Below are positions 42,605 to 55,148 of a stretch of DNA of 64,000 nucleotides, in pieces. The stretch is taken from the NCBI RefSeq assembly GCF_964340395.1, contig NC_135555.1, forward strand, positions 7,968,431-8,032,430, read 5' to 3'. The position numbers and the translations under genes were made by a program. Under the pieces are notes generated by a model, which was given only the letters and a program-made list of their open reading frames with translations, did not search any database and was not told where the DNA came from. The stretch's first letter is position 1. Each line of letters begins with the position of its first letter. Origin of the DNA: Glandiceps talaboti (taxonomy: Eukaryota > Hemichordata > Enteropneusta > Spengelidae).

Positions 42605-43915
42605 GAAACTCCAGGGCACAACAGGGAAGGGAGTCTCAAAGGCTCAAAACTCAGACCACTCAGTGTCTGTGGCTTAGATAATCCCTCTCGTTGTTCATAT
42701 GCTTTTCAAGACTAATTTTAAAGTCACGCACAGTGATACATATGAGACACGAGATTTAAAAGCGCCAACCTGTGTGTATATACTTTATACTATAATGTCA
42801 TAAGTCAAGGAGACATACAAGACATATGCAAGTGAAACCTAAAACACACCATGGTGTAAAATTGTGTTATATATTTAGGAAACATACATATAGGTGTGAA
42901 TAATATTAATGATCCTAGGTTGAAATAGTACATGTTAACCAGTGTATAAGTTATACTTTATGGCATCCAATCAGTGTCAAAGTTACCCTATGAGACTGCA
43001 ACCTGCCATTTGTCAATCAGACATTTGACTACTACATAATGGTATATGCTGTATATGCTGTCCAAAATAGAAAGCATACAATGTGTATTAATCCCTTCAT
43101 ACTGAAGAGTGGAGCAATTTAGATGAACTTTTCAGTGTTATTCCTACACAATAACGTTTATTTTGTCTGTTGTAATTGTTTTCTGTATACTGAATGTTTA
43201 TTTTTTTTGTGCTGAAATAAGTCAAATCAAATAAAATCAAATCAAACTTTTTTAAGAACTATACAGAAAGAAAACCATGATTACGGAACTTTCAACTTTT
43301 GCCCCAAAGTGTAATATATGTGAAGCATATTGGCCATTGATTGTGAAATACCCGAGTATTTTCATGACATGTTCTGCAACTAGTGTGATATGGAATTCAT
43401 AATATGTATATGTATAGTCATGTTTGAGTGTTACTCCAGGTGAAGTAATATTAAAAAATATCCAAAAGTTTTAAAAAACAGGATGACCCCCTACTGCCAA
43501 TTTCAAAAACAGGGTGACCCCCACCAATCCACCCCCCCCCCCCGGTTGAAGAGACTGACCGGTCCCTTAGTTGGGAGTGTTCAAAAGTTATACTATGAAG
43601 ATAACTGGATAGCCAACATATTAAAATTTAAAAGCGTTATATGCATTGCATAAATGGGATAACTATATTCAACAGTTAACATTGTTGGTAATTTAGTAAA
43701 GGTATATGATACCTAGTTATGCAATAAATTGTGATGGATATATTTTGTTGTCTGTATAATATTGTTAAAGTTCTTGCATTCTTTCTTTCAATGAATGATC
43801 ACTGTTGCCTATCAATACAGGTGACGGTGATACTGATGCATTCAATTCACTCGGACGTTCTGAACCGAATCAATAGAAGTGCCTATCTACAGATCATTCC
43901 TGTGTTGTTTGTGAA
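42605..43915. other. Convergent 3' region between SLC52A paralogues 1 and 2
   Basis: The stop codons of the two oppositely oriented paralogues are about 1.37 kb apart. An AATAAA at about 43229 (plus strand) and TTTATT motifs at about 43157 and 43195 (AATAAA on minus) could serve as poly(A) signals. A poly-C run lies at 43531. Otherwise nothing was recognised. Confidence 0.55.
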
Positions 43916-46206
43916 CTAATTGTAACACGTATCATCACACGGGTTATTTGAAGTGAATAATTCGGTATTATTGACGAGGAAGAAACCGACGATGGATGAA
44001 ATCAGGGAGCCAAGTTGTACGGAGACGCCACACCATATGAGTGCTTTACGTCCATGTTGTCGGCATATCATGGAAATGACCACTTCCAGGTATGTGCGTA
44101 AACCCGCCACAAGTATCCAGGCAACGACCTAGTGGAGCAATATACAAAGATTATGAGAATGTATAGACACTTCCCCAGGGGTTAACTTTTACGTTGGGAT
44201 TATTTGTTACGAGTCTAGTATGGACCACATTGGCCGCCTCGAAGAACAAGTGTGAATATTTTCGTCCAATTTAAATTGGCTCGGACCATATTTTATCCCA
44301 GCATACAACGAGGCATATTTCTAAAACAATATAAAATAACTGTAAATCAATTCACGTTGGGCCATCACAGCATCAGTTTAATACTTTTCAATAGTAATAC
44401 AGCCATGCATTCAGTTCGATTTCTCTGCTCGTCACAGTCAGTCAATTCGATGTCAAAAAAAGTTCGTTATATAATATCCTTTAACGACCTACCACACACC
44501 AGTTTATCAAGGCTAGTAACCTACCTGTACACTTGAAAACGGCTATCGTTACACTATTCCGCTATCCTATTAAACTGACATTTTGAATTTTTTTGAGGAA
44601 CATTCAGAAATATTCAAAATGTCAGTTAGGATAGTGGAAAACTGTAGCGATAGCGCCTCCCAAGTCTGCAGGTAGGGTACAAGGCTATGGTTATGTATAT
44701 AATTATTAGCCTCGACGGGCACCGGGGACAAGGCAATAACGATGAATAGGAATGATTTATATGTGTGTACGTCCGTCCTTCACCAATTTTATCTTTGTCT
44801 CCCATGGTTCAATTTCAACCAAACCTAGCACAAATGTCAGCCACTATAAGGTACATATGCACTCTATTTCATGACATTCATCTCTGTGTATGAACTTCGT
44901 ATATTCATTTACAATGACGATAGGAAGACATGGCAAAGTATCAATCACGTTTACATACCATAAGGATTTCTCCCCAGATACTTCCACACAGTACCGGTTC
45001 TGGACTCAATATAGCCAATGCGCAGACATAGGCAGCAAAACCAGTGTATAGCGTGGCTAGTAGACCGATCAGTGGGAGTTTCTTGGTTGGGAAAAAGTGA
45101 ACTATAATGCAGGTAACGAAGTCAGTGACGTTAGACAGCGTGATGGCAAGATGATATGCCACATTACCATAGGGTAAAGCTGAGTATGACTGGATTGAAG
45201 ATAGGAAACCATTCTTTACTCCATTCACCCAGGCTTGTATGGTCAGCAAGTACACCCACTGGCACATTGACAGTGAAGGAATCTCTCGAACTCTAGATCT
45301 ATTCATGATTTGAGCACCTTCATTGCTATCCTGCTTAATACTTGGGAGGTGTTGTTCATTATCGCTAAAATCAACTTGAGTTGATTTGTCCTTGGTATCT
45401 TGTGTTGACTGGTATTTGGTGGTGTTGTCTTCAAAATCATCAACAACATAGTTGTCCTTTCCCGAAAGATCGTTCTCGTCTTTTTGGCTCAGTTTTACCT
45501 TGTGTTTCTTTGCCGCTGGCAGATGGTTTAGCACAACAGAAGCTATCAAGCTGCACATTAGCATGACAAACAAACAGACGAAGAAAGTTTGTACCGAGAA
45601 CCGTGCGGGAGGGTAATAATATGAAAGTTGATATTCTGTTATATTGACCGTTTCGTTTATAAAAGGAACGGTGGTATTTATGCATTCTGCATTACCCCCT
45701 ACACCCTGGATTAGTGCAAGAATACTAGGTACTAAGCCTGATAATGACTCTCCAACAAAGTAAGCTGTCAAGTAGCCTTTGGGAAAAGATGCCATAAATG
45801 CCAAGAAAGAAACAGATGACGTACAATCAACTAAAGACAGAAAGAAACAGAGTGTTAAGAAAGCTGTGCTGTGATTAGCGCCACCAATGTAACTAGTTCG
45901 ATCCCATAAGAATGCTAACAGCAGACACGACAAAGCACCCACTGAAATGATAATGTAGTTAGTCGGAATCTCAATCTTCTTTTTTGTAAGTTTACTTATT
46001 ATCAGGAACAACAAGGGGCCTATGTTAGCCACCTGAATGAGAATGACGAGATATGATGGTAGATTCCAATTTTCTGGTAAGAGCCAGACCATAAGGGGTA
46101 GTTCTACCCATACACCATTGATATCTATCCACGATGCCATTCCAAGTAAACACACAAGTATCTGCACCAGGACTGAAAGAGAACTGCTTCTTGATGCCGT
46201 ACCCAT
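43916..46206 (-). CDS. Riboflavin transporter, SLC52A family (paralogue 2)
   Basis: A riboflavin carrier of the plasma membrane. Minus-strand exon 1 is 46206-44959 (416 codons, then GTATGT). Exon 2 is 44128-43916 after CACTAG, giving 486 aa. Family hallmarks: GMASWIDINGVWVELPLMVW, LPENWNLPSYLVILIQVANI, LVDCTSSVSFLAFM, GVGGNAECIN, YSALPYGNVAYHLAITLSNV and LCGSIWGE. The segment after TM6 (about residues 235-300) is an extended hydrophilic, acidic loop. An acceptor (pyrimidine tract and CAG, minus strand 46232-46250) lies 25 nt upstream of the ATG. The intron 44129-44958 contains a fold-back element. Confidence 0.95.
44541..44657. mobile_element. 117-bp fold-back element in an SLC52A intron
   Basis: GGCTATCGTTACACTATTCC, then GCTATCCTATTAAACTGACA and TTTTGAAT, is inverted on the right as ATTCAAAATGTCAGTTAGGA, then TAGTGGAAAACTGTAGCGAT and AGCGCC. 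The arms are about 48 nt with a short loop. No coding. Confidence 0.75.
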
Positions 46207-46231
46207 CTTGAAATTCCAATATCAATGAATA

Positions 46232-47830
46232 CTGAAAAAAAGAAAGAAATTGAAGTCAGGTTTTTACAAATCGATTCTCGTATATAGGCCACATTCAAGA
46301 TGTTCAGCGTTTTCCTTGACTTATTTTATGTTCTATTCTGAGACTATTCTAACTTTGCATTTATATTCTATTCTGTTCTATTATAACTGTATATTTCGGT
46401 GATATTCGGTATCCCATCACTGCCGCACCATTGAACGATAATATCATATTATATCAGTCAAATTGCTGGTGGCAACCATGTAATGAATCAAGTTTTAGTT
46501 GTGATGTGACACGTGTACAAGATTCGCATCGACGAGAATACTAGTTGTTCATACCTAGTGTGTGTAGTTCAACTCCAGCGGAAACCACGGAATATAGAAA
46601 CCCTGTCTCTGTATTCAAAATCACATTTAAACAACCGCCCCGTTCACCACAACAATTCGTGACCGTTTTTTATTACGTGATTGCCGGTGATGGTACTGTT
46701 TTTTTTTGGGTGTAGACTAAAAAAAGTCAATTTATGATTTATCGTGTATACAGCTATAAAAAATACGTTTACCAACAGGTGATACTGTTCACGGTGTACG
46801 ACATTACGAGTTAGTACCTAACAAAACATTTTAAAAAACGTCCAAGTTGTAGCTAGTTTACATTTAAAAACAGGCAGCAAATTATAACTAAGTAAACAAA
46901 TAAACGGGGAAAAACTGATGACCTTTCGATCAGTTAGGGTCTACCTCGAATGACTTAATGACTACTTGATTGAGTTTCATACATTTCTATGGTTTGTAAT
47001 AACGATTGTACCAGATTCATCAATTTAAAACACAGACAAGGTAGTCCATAAGTTTGTCGTCTGTGCTAAAAATGATCGTAGAAAATGACATAGCCAAGTC
47101 AAGGAGAAACTGTAAACAGTGTTTTGGCACAGACAAGAAAGACGTCCCGTGTCTGTGGTTTTGTGTAATAGTATGTATGTGCTCTTGCGTTACATAGCGA
47201 ATGAAGATCGACAGATACTATCATGAAGTTCCCAAAAACTTCAGTCTTCATGTTTATTTCGGTATAACTTTTCCCCAAAATTCACTAACTGTACATGTTC
47301 TGTTTTCTGTCCTCTGTATATAGAAAAGGGTGTTTGGTGAAACAGAAGGCAAGGCATTCGAAAAGAATCAGGAGGCATGCAAAGCCATTAATTGTTACAC
47401 AGGAGAAGAGCTGTCACAGTGATTCTTTTCGGATATATAATAAATATATAGAAATTACCTGTATATACTTGTTTTGAGTTAGAAGTTTTCCTTTGGCGCA
47501 TCAAAGTACGTAGACGTTCGATTTACGAAGCAAAGTCACGACCTGCAAGTGAGTTTATGACTGTTACTACTTGTAAGTTACGAAGAAGCAAACTTTAATA
47601 AGTAACTCTTTCCTACAGGTGACCTAGATACATAATGAATGACCAAGGTATCGTGTTTTCACGTTTAGCTGGGTATCACGAGAAAGAATAGTGCATGTGT
47701 AGCCAGCTGGTTGTGGGTTGATTTCTGCGAGCTGTTGATATTTGTGATGCTATCTAGATAGCAGTTCGATAGTTGCTAGCTACCTGTATACTTGCAAATT
47801 ATTACCAGCATTTTGGCTTGCCCATTTGAG
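46232..47830 (-). promoter_or_regulatory. 5' UTR/promoter region of SLC52A paralogue 2 (parent of a segmental duplication)
   Basis: This interval upstream of the paralogue 2 ATG is repeated, with deletions, at 48165-49326. Shared blocks include AAGAAAGAAATTGAAGTCAG, GGTGAAACAGAAGGCAAG, CGGATATATAATAAATATAT, CTACAGGTGACCTAGATACA and TTGTGGGTTGATTTCTGCGA. It probably contains untranslated exons and a promoter, but I could not fix a transcription start. Confidence 0.6.
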
Positions 47831-47929
47831 CGAAAACGTAGAATCCTCAAGTTGGCATCATTAAAAAAATTAATAAAGGCCGATAATGTATCTTTATATC
47901 GTTCTCTGATCACACAAAACATGGGAAAA

Positions 47930-48050
47930 TTAATCCCCAGTATTTCTATTCGTTCAGCCAAAAGAAAATAGAGTGACCTAAGGGGCCTTGTCAATGTGAG
48001 TCGAAGACGAGTATATTTCGGTTGAATGAAGAAAATATTTGCAACTATTA
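47930..48050. mobile_element. MITE-like inverted-repeat element, copy D
   Basis: It begins TTAATCCCCAGTATTTCTAT plus TCGTTCAGCC and ends GGTTGAATGAAGAAAATATT. The inner GTGACCTAAGGGGCCTTGTC matches copies A and B. It lies between the two halves of the SLC52A 5' duplication. Confidence 0.75.
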
Positions 48051-48159
48051 CACCTACGCAAACGTAAGTTTAATGTAAAAATTGTTTAAATCTGTTTTTT
48101 GGGGCTTGCATGTGGTAAGTGATGAACATGTGAATCACTATCTCTGAACCTGTAGGAGA

Positions 48160-49326
48160 CAAACTAGAACTGTTTCTTGATGCCGTACCCATATCTTGAA
48201 ATTCTAACAATGAATACTGAGAAAAGAATGAAATTGAAGTCAGGTTTCACAAATCGGTTTTCGTGGGAAGGCCATATTTAAGAAAATGAAATGTGGGTGA
48301 AGTTCGGAGTTTTCCTTACGTTTTATTCTTAGACTATTCTATTAAACTTTACATTTACAGTCTGTTCTATTTTAACTGAATTTTTCTGTGTTATTTTGGC
48401 ATCTCAAAGGTCGCAAATAACAACTAGGCAAACTTGGCAAAAACTGATAGTTAGGGTCTACCTGAACGACTTTGACTCAACTTGATTGAGTTTCAAACAT
48501 GTCCATGACTTGTAATATAACTATTGTACTATATTTGCCATTGTTTATAGAAAATAGTACTGGTCGCTTGGGTCAAGGACAAATTGTCAACAGTGTTTTT
48601 CTCCCTTGTCTGTTATTCCATAGACCCTACACGAAAGGTCTATTGTTAATTTTGAGTATGTATGCACTCTTGCGTTACATAGCCTATGAAGATCGAAATA
48701 TATTAATGAACTTTCCGACAATTTCAATCTAAGTGTTCATTCTGGTATAACATTTGGACAATTTCCCAATCACTGAGTGGTCTATTTTCTCTCCCCTGTT
48801 TAAAGAAAGGGGTGATTGGTGAAACAGAAGGCAAGCCTTACGTCATTCGAAAAAATCAGAAGGCATGCAAAGGCATCAATTGGTGTGAGTTACACAAAAG
48901 AAGAGCTGTGATTTTTTCGGATATATAATAAATATATAAAAATTACCTGTATCATATAAAAACGTGTCTTGGGTTCCAAGTTTCTCTTTGACGCATCAAC
49001 GTACGTAGACGTTCAATTTTAAGCTATCTAAGAAGCAAGGCCACGACCTGCAAGTGAGTAACTAATGACTGCTGCTGCTGCTGCTACGAAGAAGCATTTA
49101 AATCTTGGGGTTACTTTTTTCTACAGGTGACCTCGATACATAAGAATGGCCAAGGTAATGTTCTTTCACGGTTAACTGGGTATCACGAGGAAGTTATTTA
49201 AATGAATAGTATGTGGGTAGTTGGTTGTGGGTTGATTTCTGCGAGCTGTTGGTATTTGTAACAGTTCGCTAATTGCTAACTACCTGTATACTTGCAAATT
49301 GTTACTAGCATTTTGGCTAGCTCATT
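48160..49326 (-). pseudogene. Truncated duplicate of the SLC52A paralogue 2 start codon and 5' flank
   Basis: On the minus strand, ATGGGTACGGCATCAAGAAA at 48192 reads MGTASRNSSSLS, closely matching the paralogue 2 start MGTASRSSSLS. The reading frame then diverges and no transporter follows. Upstream blocks match 46207-47827 in the same order with internal deletions. This is a dead 5' copy that retains promoter-like sequence. Confidence 0.85.
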
Positions 49327-49329
49327 TTC

Positions 49330-49650
49330 ATTCAAAAATGGCGTTGTAGCACAACTGTATTTGGCAGTTGCTATGGACGTGGTCTTGTTGCTAGGGATAT
49401 TTGCACACATTTTTGAATCTTTAGTAACTTGCCTACCCTTCCCACTTTTCATCTTTGCAATATAATATAAACCACTATTTGGCTGTTGGTACGGGCGTGG
49501 TCCTGTTGCTATGCATATTTGCATACATTGTTCGAGTCTTTAGTCACTTACCTACCCATCCCTGTTGTTATCTTTGTAATATGCATCGTCATTTCACTGT
49601 TGCTAAGGGCTTGGTCATGGTTGCTAGGGCCAATTGTGTCGAAATGTTTT
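49330..49650. repeat. Duplicated GTTGCTATGGACGTGGTC-type repeat
   Basis: Two roughly 125-bp copies (about 49346-49445 and 49472-49570), plus a shorter third at 49597. They share GTTGCTAGGGATATTTGCAC and TTTAGTAACTTGCCTACCC-like blocks. They look like copies of a dispersed repeat. Confidence 0.7.
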
Positions 49651-49729
49651 CAACAATAACTGCAGAATAATAGTAATACCCCAGAAACACCCCCACCATG
49701 TTTCAACCCATTCACCATGAAGTTTCAAG

Positions 49730-50165
49730 ATATAAGTTTTTGACCAAAATTAGGATTTTTAGACCTAATTAGAATATCGCTGATGGGATCATCGTGTTGT
49801 GAACACAGCTTCATCTACACATGCCCAGATGCATCCCCATTATATTTCAGCCCAATCTGCTTAGTAGTTTTGGAACTATATAGTTTTTTTACAAAAGAGA
49901 TACATTTTTAGACCTAATCTGCATATCACTATTGGGATCATAATGTCTTGAACAATTCTTAATCTAAACACCCCAAAGTACGCTTTCACCAAATATCAAC
50001 CTAATCTGCTTAGTAGTTGTGGAATTATAGATTTTTGACCAAAAAGACACATTTTAGCCCTAATATGCATATCACTGATGAGATCACCATGTCATGAACA
50101 GTTCTCAATCTAAACTCCAATAAGAATGTTCCAACCAAATTTCAGATCTGCTGAGTAGTTTTGAA
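49730..50165. repeat. About 145-bp diverged tandem repeat, 3 copies
   Basis: Each copy carries GACCTAATNTGCATATCACT, a GATGGGATCATCGTGT-like block, then CAACCTAATCTGCTTAGTAG plus TTTTGGAATTATAGATTTTT. The copies differ at many positions, so the array is old. Confidence 0.75.
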
Positions 50166-50580
50166 GATTAACCCCCCCCCCACACACACACACACACACA
50201 CACACACCAAACACTGGCCCTCTAGGCCTAGCAAGTATACCAGTCTGACATGGTCGGACATGATTCCATTCTCAGACTGCGTTCATAACATACATTGACA
50301 ACTTTACATCTAATTTTCAAACTGAGTACCCCCCCCCCCCCACACACACACACACACCAAACACTGGCCCCCTCGGCTAGCAAGTATACACTATTAGACT
50401 GCATTCAAAACATACATTGACAACATTACATCTAATTTTGCTAATACCCCCCCACCACCACCACCAAACACTGCCCCCTAGACCAAGCAAGTATACACTA
50501 TTACATTGCCAGACTTGAATCATATCAATGTACACTATTACATTGCCAGACTTCAATCATAACATACACTGACAACATTT
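50166..50580. repeat. Poly-C/(CA)n and AGCAAGTATACACTATTA repeats
   Basis: Three rounds of C-run, CACACA, CACCAAACACTGGCCC and CTAGCAAGTATAC, followed by duplicated TACACTATTACATTGCCAGA. Simple-repeat-driven duplication; no gene. Confidence 0.75.
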
Positions 50581-52598
50581 ACACATGTAATTGTCTTTAA
50601 TAACATCATGATAGAGGTACAGTACATTATGTTTTTAGTGAAGATTTCTACATTTCATTTCAAGCAGAGTAAACATTCCACAATCAAACTAACCAAAATC
50701 TGCTAATATATCTTATATTGTTTGGCTTTCATATTTTTTTACTTCATCAAAGCCAACGTTGGTCACTTTGACCCTCAATTATACCTATTCACTGCATAAA
50801 TACACATTTATTAACTCTGATTTACCTAGTACTTTAGCTGGTGAAGGTCCACATTTCAGTACTGAAACTTTTTTTCCTAAAATGCTTCAAAAGCATTACA
50901 TTAATTTGAAACTTCAAGATTTAAACAAAAAATTCTTTTGGAAGAACCTAATCAGGAGCTCTAATTCCACAGTTCATTATTTTTCTGGGTATTTTTTATA
51001 CTGTGTAATTTTAATACTCTGTGTTGAAACTGCAGGGGAAGCCCTACATATAATATCAATGAACCAATTTCTACATGCCGGCACATTTTCATATATACAG
51101 TATTTCTTTTGCCAACTACAGACAATCTTCTTTATCTATTGGGTGTTCTATGTATGATGAAACACAAGGTGACTTCTATATGTATTTGCAGTTCTCTAAT
51201 TACCTAAAATAACATTTTAGTTGAAGCTAGGGAGTTAATCATAGATCATAACATAGTACTATGGGGTGGCCATACACCCTAACTGTGTACTTTCAACCGT
51301 GTAACAGATGATGGTTATTTGTAGGTAAGTAGGAGAGGTTCTTTCATATTTTCTTTCTCAGCTTACATACCTCTTATACCTTGCATCATGAGCAAGTAAC
51401 TGTAATCATCTATGTACCTACATTCTCAGAAAACCAACACTGAGTTACAAAATAGTAATTTGATATCGAGTCAACCCTATAAAATGACTGGTTGTGACTT
51501 CTAGAACTTCTCCTTGGTGCTAAACTTGTCCTTCGAGTAGGAAAGATTCCAAATAAAATAATCCATAATTTACAGCACAAGTACCCAACAAAGAACACAC
51601 ATCTTAAAATTCACACCAGCAATACTGTGTGACAATAAATATATATGGTCTGAATACTGGTATATACATCACTTCCATGTAATTACTCTTGTCACCCTGT
51701 GTATCATAGCGTTACAAAAATATATACCATTGTTGTTTGTTGTAGTGAGCAGTATGGCGCAAAACTGGCTATAGACTAAAACACAGTAGTATAACTTACA
51801 ATAACATAAAAGAAATCAACAAGAAACTACACTCCAGTACTACATAAGACCATGAAAGTCAGCTAATAACATAACAGAGAACATGATAACTGTGTGGACT
51901 TTATCATTATTTTCCTTCCTGAAGTACCTATCATTTACAAATAAGTGAATTTTAGGTGTTTTTTGTATTTTCTTGCATGCCAATTCACTTCAATCTGAAA
52001 ACATGTGACATTGAGTGTTACAATCATATCAATATTTAGTCCATAGAAGAATATATAATTGACTTTCTCTAAGACAAAGATCACTTTTCCCTTGAGATTG
52101 GGTACAAATTTTCCACAGAGTCAGAATAATAAAGAGAGATGAAATATTTCCCGAGGTAGTTAGGTGTGTACATTTCAGGTTCAGCTAGGGTTTGCAATTT
52201 TTTTAATAAAAAACTATTATACCTCAGCAACATAGAAGTGAAAATTTGAGTAGAAAATACACACAAAAAAAAATATTCTTTGCCTCAAAGTTGCAAGGAA
52301 ATACTCAAAGTATGTACAAAGCATCTTTTGGAATAGAAAGGGTTGTGAACATGACTTGAAGACAAAGACCTTACGTGTAAAACATATACTATATCCCACA
52401 TTAAAAAATATAACAAAACAACATCAACACAATTTACAAGACACACGGTCTTTAGGTTCTGTAAACTTCCAATGACTGGCACAATCTTGAAGAGAGAACA
52501 CTGTATACCTTGAGTAATGCAAAGTGATATGGGAAGTCGCTGGATAAATTTGTTTTATATGGTAGATGATTAAAACTATAAATAGCTGGATTCTGGAA
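50581..52598. other. Intergenic stretch without recognised genes
   Basis: AT-rich, with no domain-bearing frame. A 132-codon plus-strand open frame at 50759-51157 is hydrophobic and Phe/Tyr-rich, as expected from AT-rich non-coding DNA, and I do not call it a gene. Confidence 0.6.
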
Positions 52599-52672
52599 GG
52601 TCTTGCCAGGGATTGAACCCGGGACCTTCGGGGCGAGTGTCCCGACGCTCTAACCAACTGAGCTACAAAACC
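52599..52672 (-). tRNA. tRNA-like sequence, probably a tRNA pseudogene or tRNA-derived SINE head
   Basis: Read on the minus strand it is 74 nt with a 7-bp acceptor stem (GGTTTTG/CAAGACC), a D-arm (GCTC...GAGC), and a T-arm (CCGGG-TTCAATC-CCTGG). The internal pol III boxes are TAGCTCAGTTGG and GGTTCAATCC. The anticodon stem TCGGG/CCCGA closes an 8-nt loop (ACACTCGC) that lacks the usual pyrimidine-U before the anticodon, so no identity can be assigned. Acceptor and T stems are good, so decay is mild. Confidence 0.7.
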
Positions 52673-53101
52673 ATTGCACTCCCAGCTATATTGATGATTT
52701 CAAAAAAATTTGGCCGATGAGTAATGTACCAGAGACTTCTGTACCATTGCATTACTGAAGGTTACAAGGTTAACTCATTCTAGGAAAGCCTCTGCAAAAA
52801 GCTCTCCAAAGTGAAAAGTGAACTGTGAGGGCGCCACAGTAGCTCCTCCAGCCGGGATTAAAACTAATGAAACAGTGATATGTGAGGGCGCCATACGTAA
52901 AGGAAAAGATATAAAATTGTCATAAAACTAAATGAAAATGTAAACAAGGTTGAAGACAACACCCTAGGATGAACTGGACTAGTCTGCTAAAACCAGAACT
53001 AAAACATAATACACAAAGAATATTTTGTGAAGTGAAACAACCTCTTAGTTAAAATTTAAATAATGGTGACATGGAGCTGTACAAGATCGCACACCCTTGA
53101 G

Positions 53102-53107
53102 TTTATT
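53102..53107 (-). terminator. Candidate polyadenylation signal AATAAA
   Basis: AATAAA on the minus strand, about 41 nt beyond the stop codon of SLC52A paralogue 3. The motif is common by chance in AT-rich DNA; position is the only support. Confidence 0.4.
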
Positions 53108-53147
53108 TCAGAGCCTACGATATAATATATATATGATATGATTTCTA

Positions 53148-55148
53148 CTAATAGTTCCAGCAGGTGTCACCACAGGGATCATTTGGTGTGAATAAGTCGA
53201 GTCGATTTACGATTGGAAAGATGACAATGGAGCCGACCAAGGACCCTGCTTGCATAACGGCACCACACCAAATCAGGGCTTTACGACCACTGTCTCGACA
53301 TATTGTAACGATCATCACCTTGGTGTATGTTAATAGTCCTGACATCAAAATCCATGTTATCACCTGGAATAGAGAAAACATATCAGTTCTTCATTATTAC
53401 ACTCAAGACAAACTTGAAGTGTTCTGCCATAGTTTCAACCAATCTGATTTTGAGATGATCACTCACAAAACAACAAAATCGAAAATAGACGTAAATAAAG
53501 CAATCTAGTCATATTCCTGCATCAGATTTTAAACAGATTGAGCTTATGCAAACTGCAAGAAAACTGTTAAAAGTATTTGAACAGGTATATATGACCTTGT
53601 TTCACACGACACAAAACAGCAATTTTATTGCAATAATCACAAACGCCTTGCTATCACAGATATCTGACACAGAAGATTTTGAATATTGGCCTCAAAAACT
53701 TTTGAATTTGCAAGAAACTGATGATAACATTGTATAATTAGCCTTAGAACTGAAAAATTATCTCTTGTACACAAACGAGTTGAAGAACAGTTTTTGTTGA
53801 TAGTCTTGTGTAACTCATTAGAGAGAGTGTATCTGCATGATTAACCATATACCCTATACATAACATGAACAGTTGGAGGGTTGACACATTCTCTTAATCC
53901 ATCAAATTGAAATAAAATGTTCACACTTACGATACAGACTTCTCCCCACACACTTCCACAAAGTACTGGTGTTGGACTTTCTAATGCCAGCCACATAACA
54001 TATACTGCCACTCCAGTGCCTAGAAATGCTACCAAACCTACAACACTCTTCCTTCTGGTTGGAAGGAAGTAGACTATGAGACAAGCCACAGGATTAGCAA
54101 TTTGACTCAGGGTGACTGCTAAATGATATGCAACATTACCATAAGGTAAGGCTGAGTACGACTGCACTGACGGTAACACACCATTGGAAAGTCCATTGAT
54201 CCAGGCTTGAATTGTCATCAGGAACACCCAATCCCATGCAGTCATGAATGCTTTCTGTTCTACTTTCTCATTCTCAGCATATTTTGTACTGCTTCCATTA
54301 AAAAGGTCTGCATCACTGTTAGGACTGTCTTTCTCTTTGTCACTATTTTCCATTTCCAGACTGCTACTCTCGCTGAGTTTGTCCGGGACATTTTTATATC
54401 CGTCTGATGATGGACCATGGTGCATGTTAGCGTGTGACTTGTCAACCTGTTCTCTTTTAGCCAGTGGTAAGTGATTTAACAAAGTGAAAGCTACTAAACT
54501 ACTTAGTAACATTACAAACAGAATAAGGAAGTAGACTTCAATTGAGAACCTAGCAGGTGGGTAATAGTACGTCAACTGATAGTACGTATGATTAGTTGTC
54601 TCATTTACAAACGTGCTGTTTACACATTCAGCATTACCACCAACACCCTGAATAAGTGCTATTAAACTTGGCACAAGACCACTTAACCCTTCACCAATGA
54701 AATAGGCAGTCATATAACCCATCGGATATATCGACATGAACGCAAGGAATGACACAGATGATGTGCAATCTACAAGTGCTAGACTAAATGATAACGCCAA
54801 CAAAGCAGTGCTGTGTTCTGTACCATTGATGTATGTTGTTACATCCCAGTAAAACGATAACAAAATGCATGAAGCGGCACCTACGCTTATAATGATATAG
54901 TTTGTGGGTATTTCAATTCGGCGGTGGGTAAACCGACTAGCAATTGTGAAAAATAAAGGCCCAATGTTAGCTACTTGTATGATTATGACAAGGTATGAGG
55001 GTAGGTTCCAGCCTTCTGGTAGAAAATTCACCATGAGTGGTAGTTGGACCCATAGTCCATTGATATCAATCCAGGATGCCATGCCCAATAAACACACCAA
55101 TATTTGTACAATGATTGACATCTTCCGAACTTCTGCGGTCCCTGTCAT
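53148..55148 (-). CDS. Riboflavin transporter, SLC52A family (paralogue 3)
   Basis: A plasma-membrane vitamin B2 transporter. Minus-strand exon 1 is 55148-53931 (406 codons, then GTAAGT). Exon 2 is 53363-53148 after ATTCCAG, stop TAG: 477 aa. Family signatures: GMASWIDINGLWVQLPLMVN, LPEGWNLPSYLVIIIQVANI, GPLFFTIASRF, LVDCTSSVSFLAFMSIY, GYMTAYFIGEGLSGLVPSLI, GVGGNAECVN, YSALPYGNVAYHLAVTLSQI and CGSVWGE. About 11 membrane segments are apparent, with a long Ser/Asp/Lys-rich loop at about residues 230-300. Asn-glycosylation motifs (NSTF, NETT, NHTY) lie in the loop after GGNAEC. The start is supported by an acceptor AG (CATAG) 20 nt upstream, the same arrangement as the paralogues. Closest in sequence to paralogue 2. 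Confidence 0.96.

Noticed and set aside
50759-51157. 132-codon Phe/Tyr-rich open frame
   Set aside because: Composition is typical of translated AT-rich DNA; no domain or initiation context supports it.
52599-52672. Functional tRNA gene
   Set aside because: The 8-nt anticodon loop without normal context argues for a pseudogene or SINE head.
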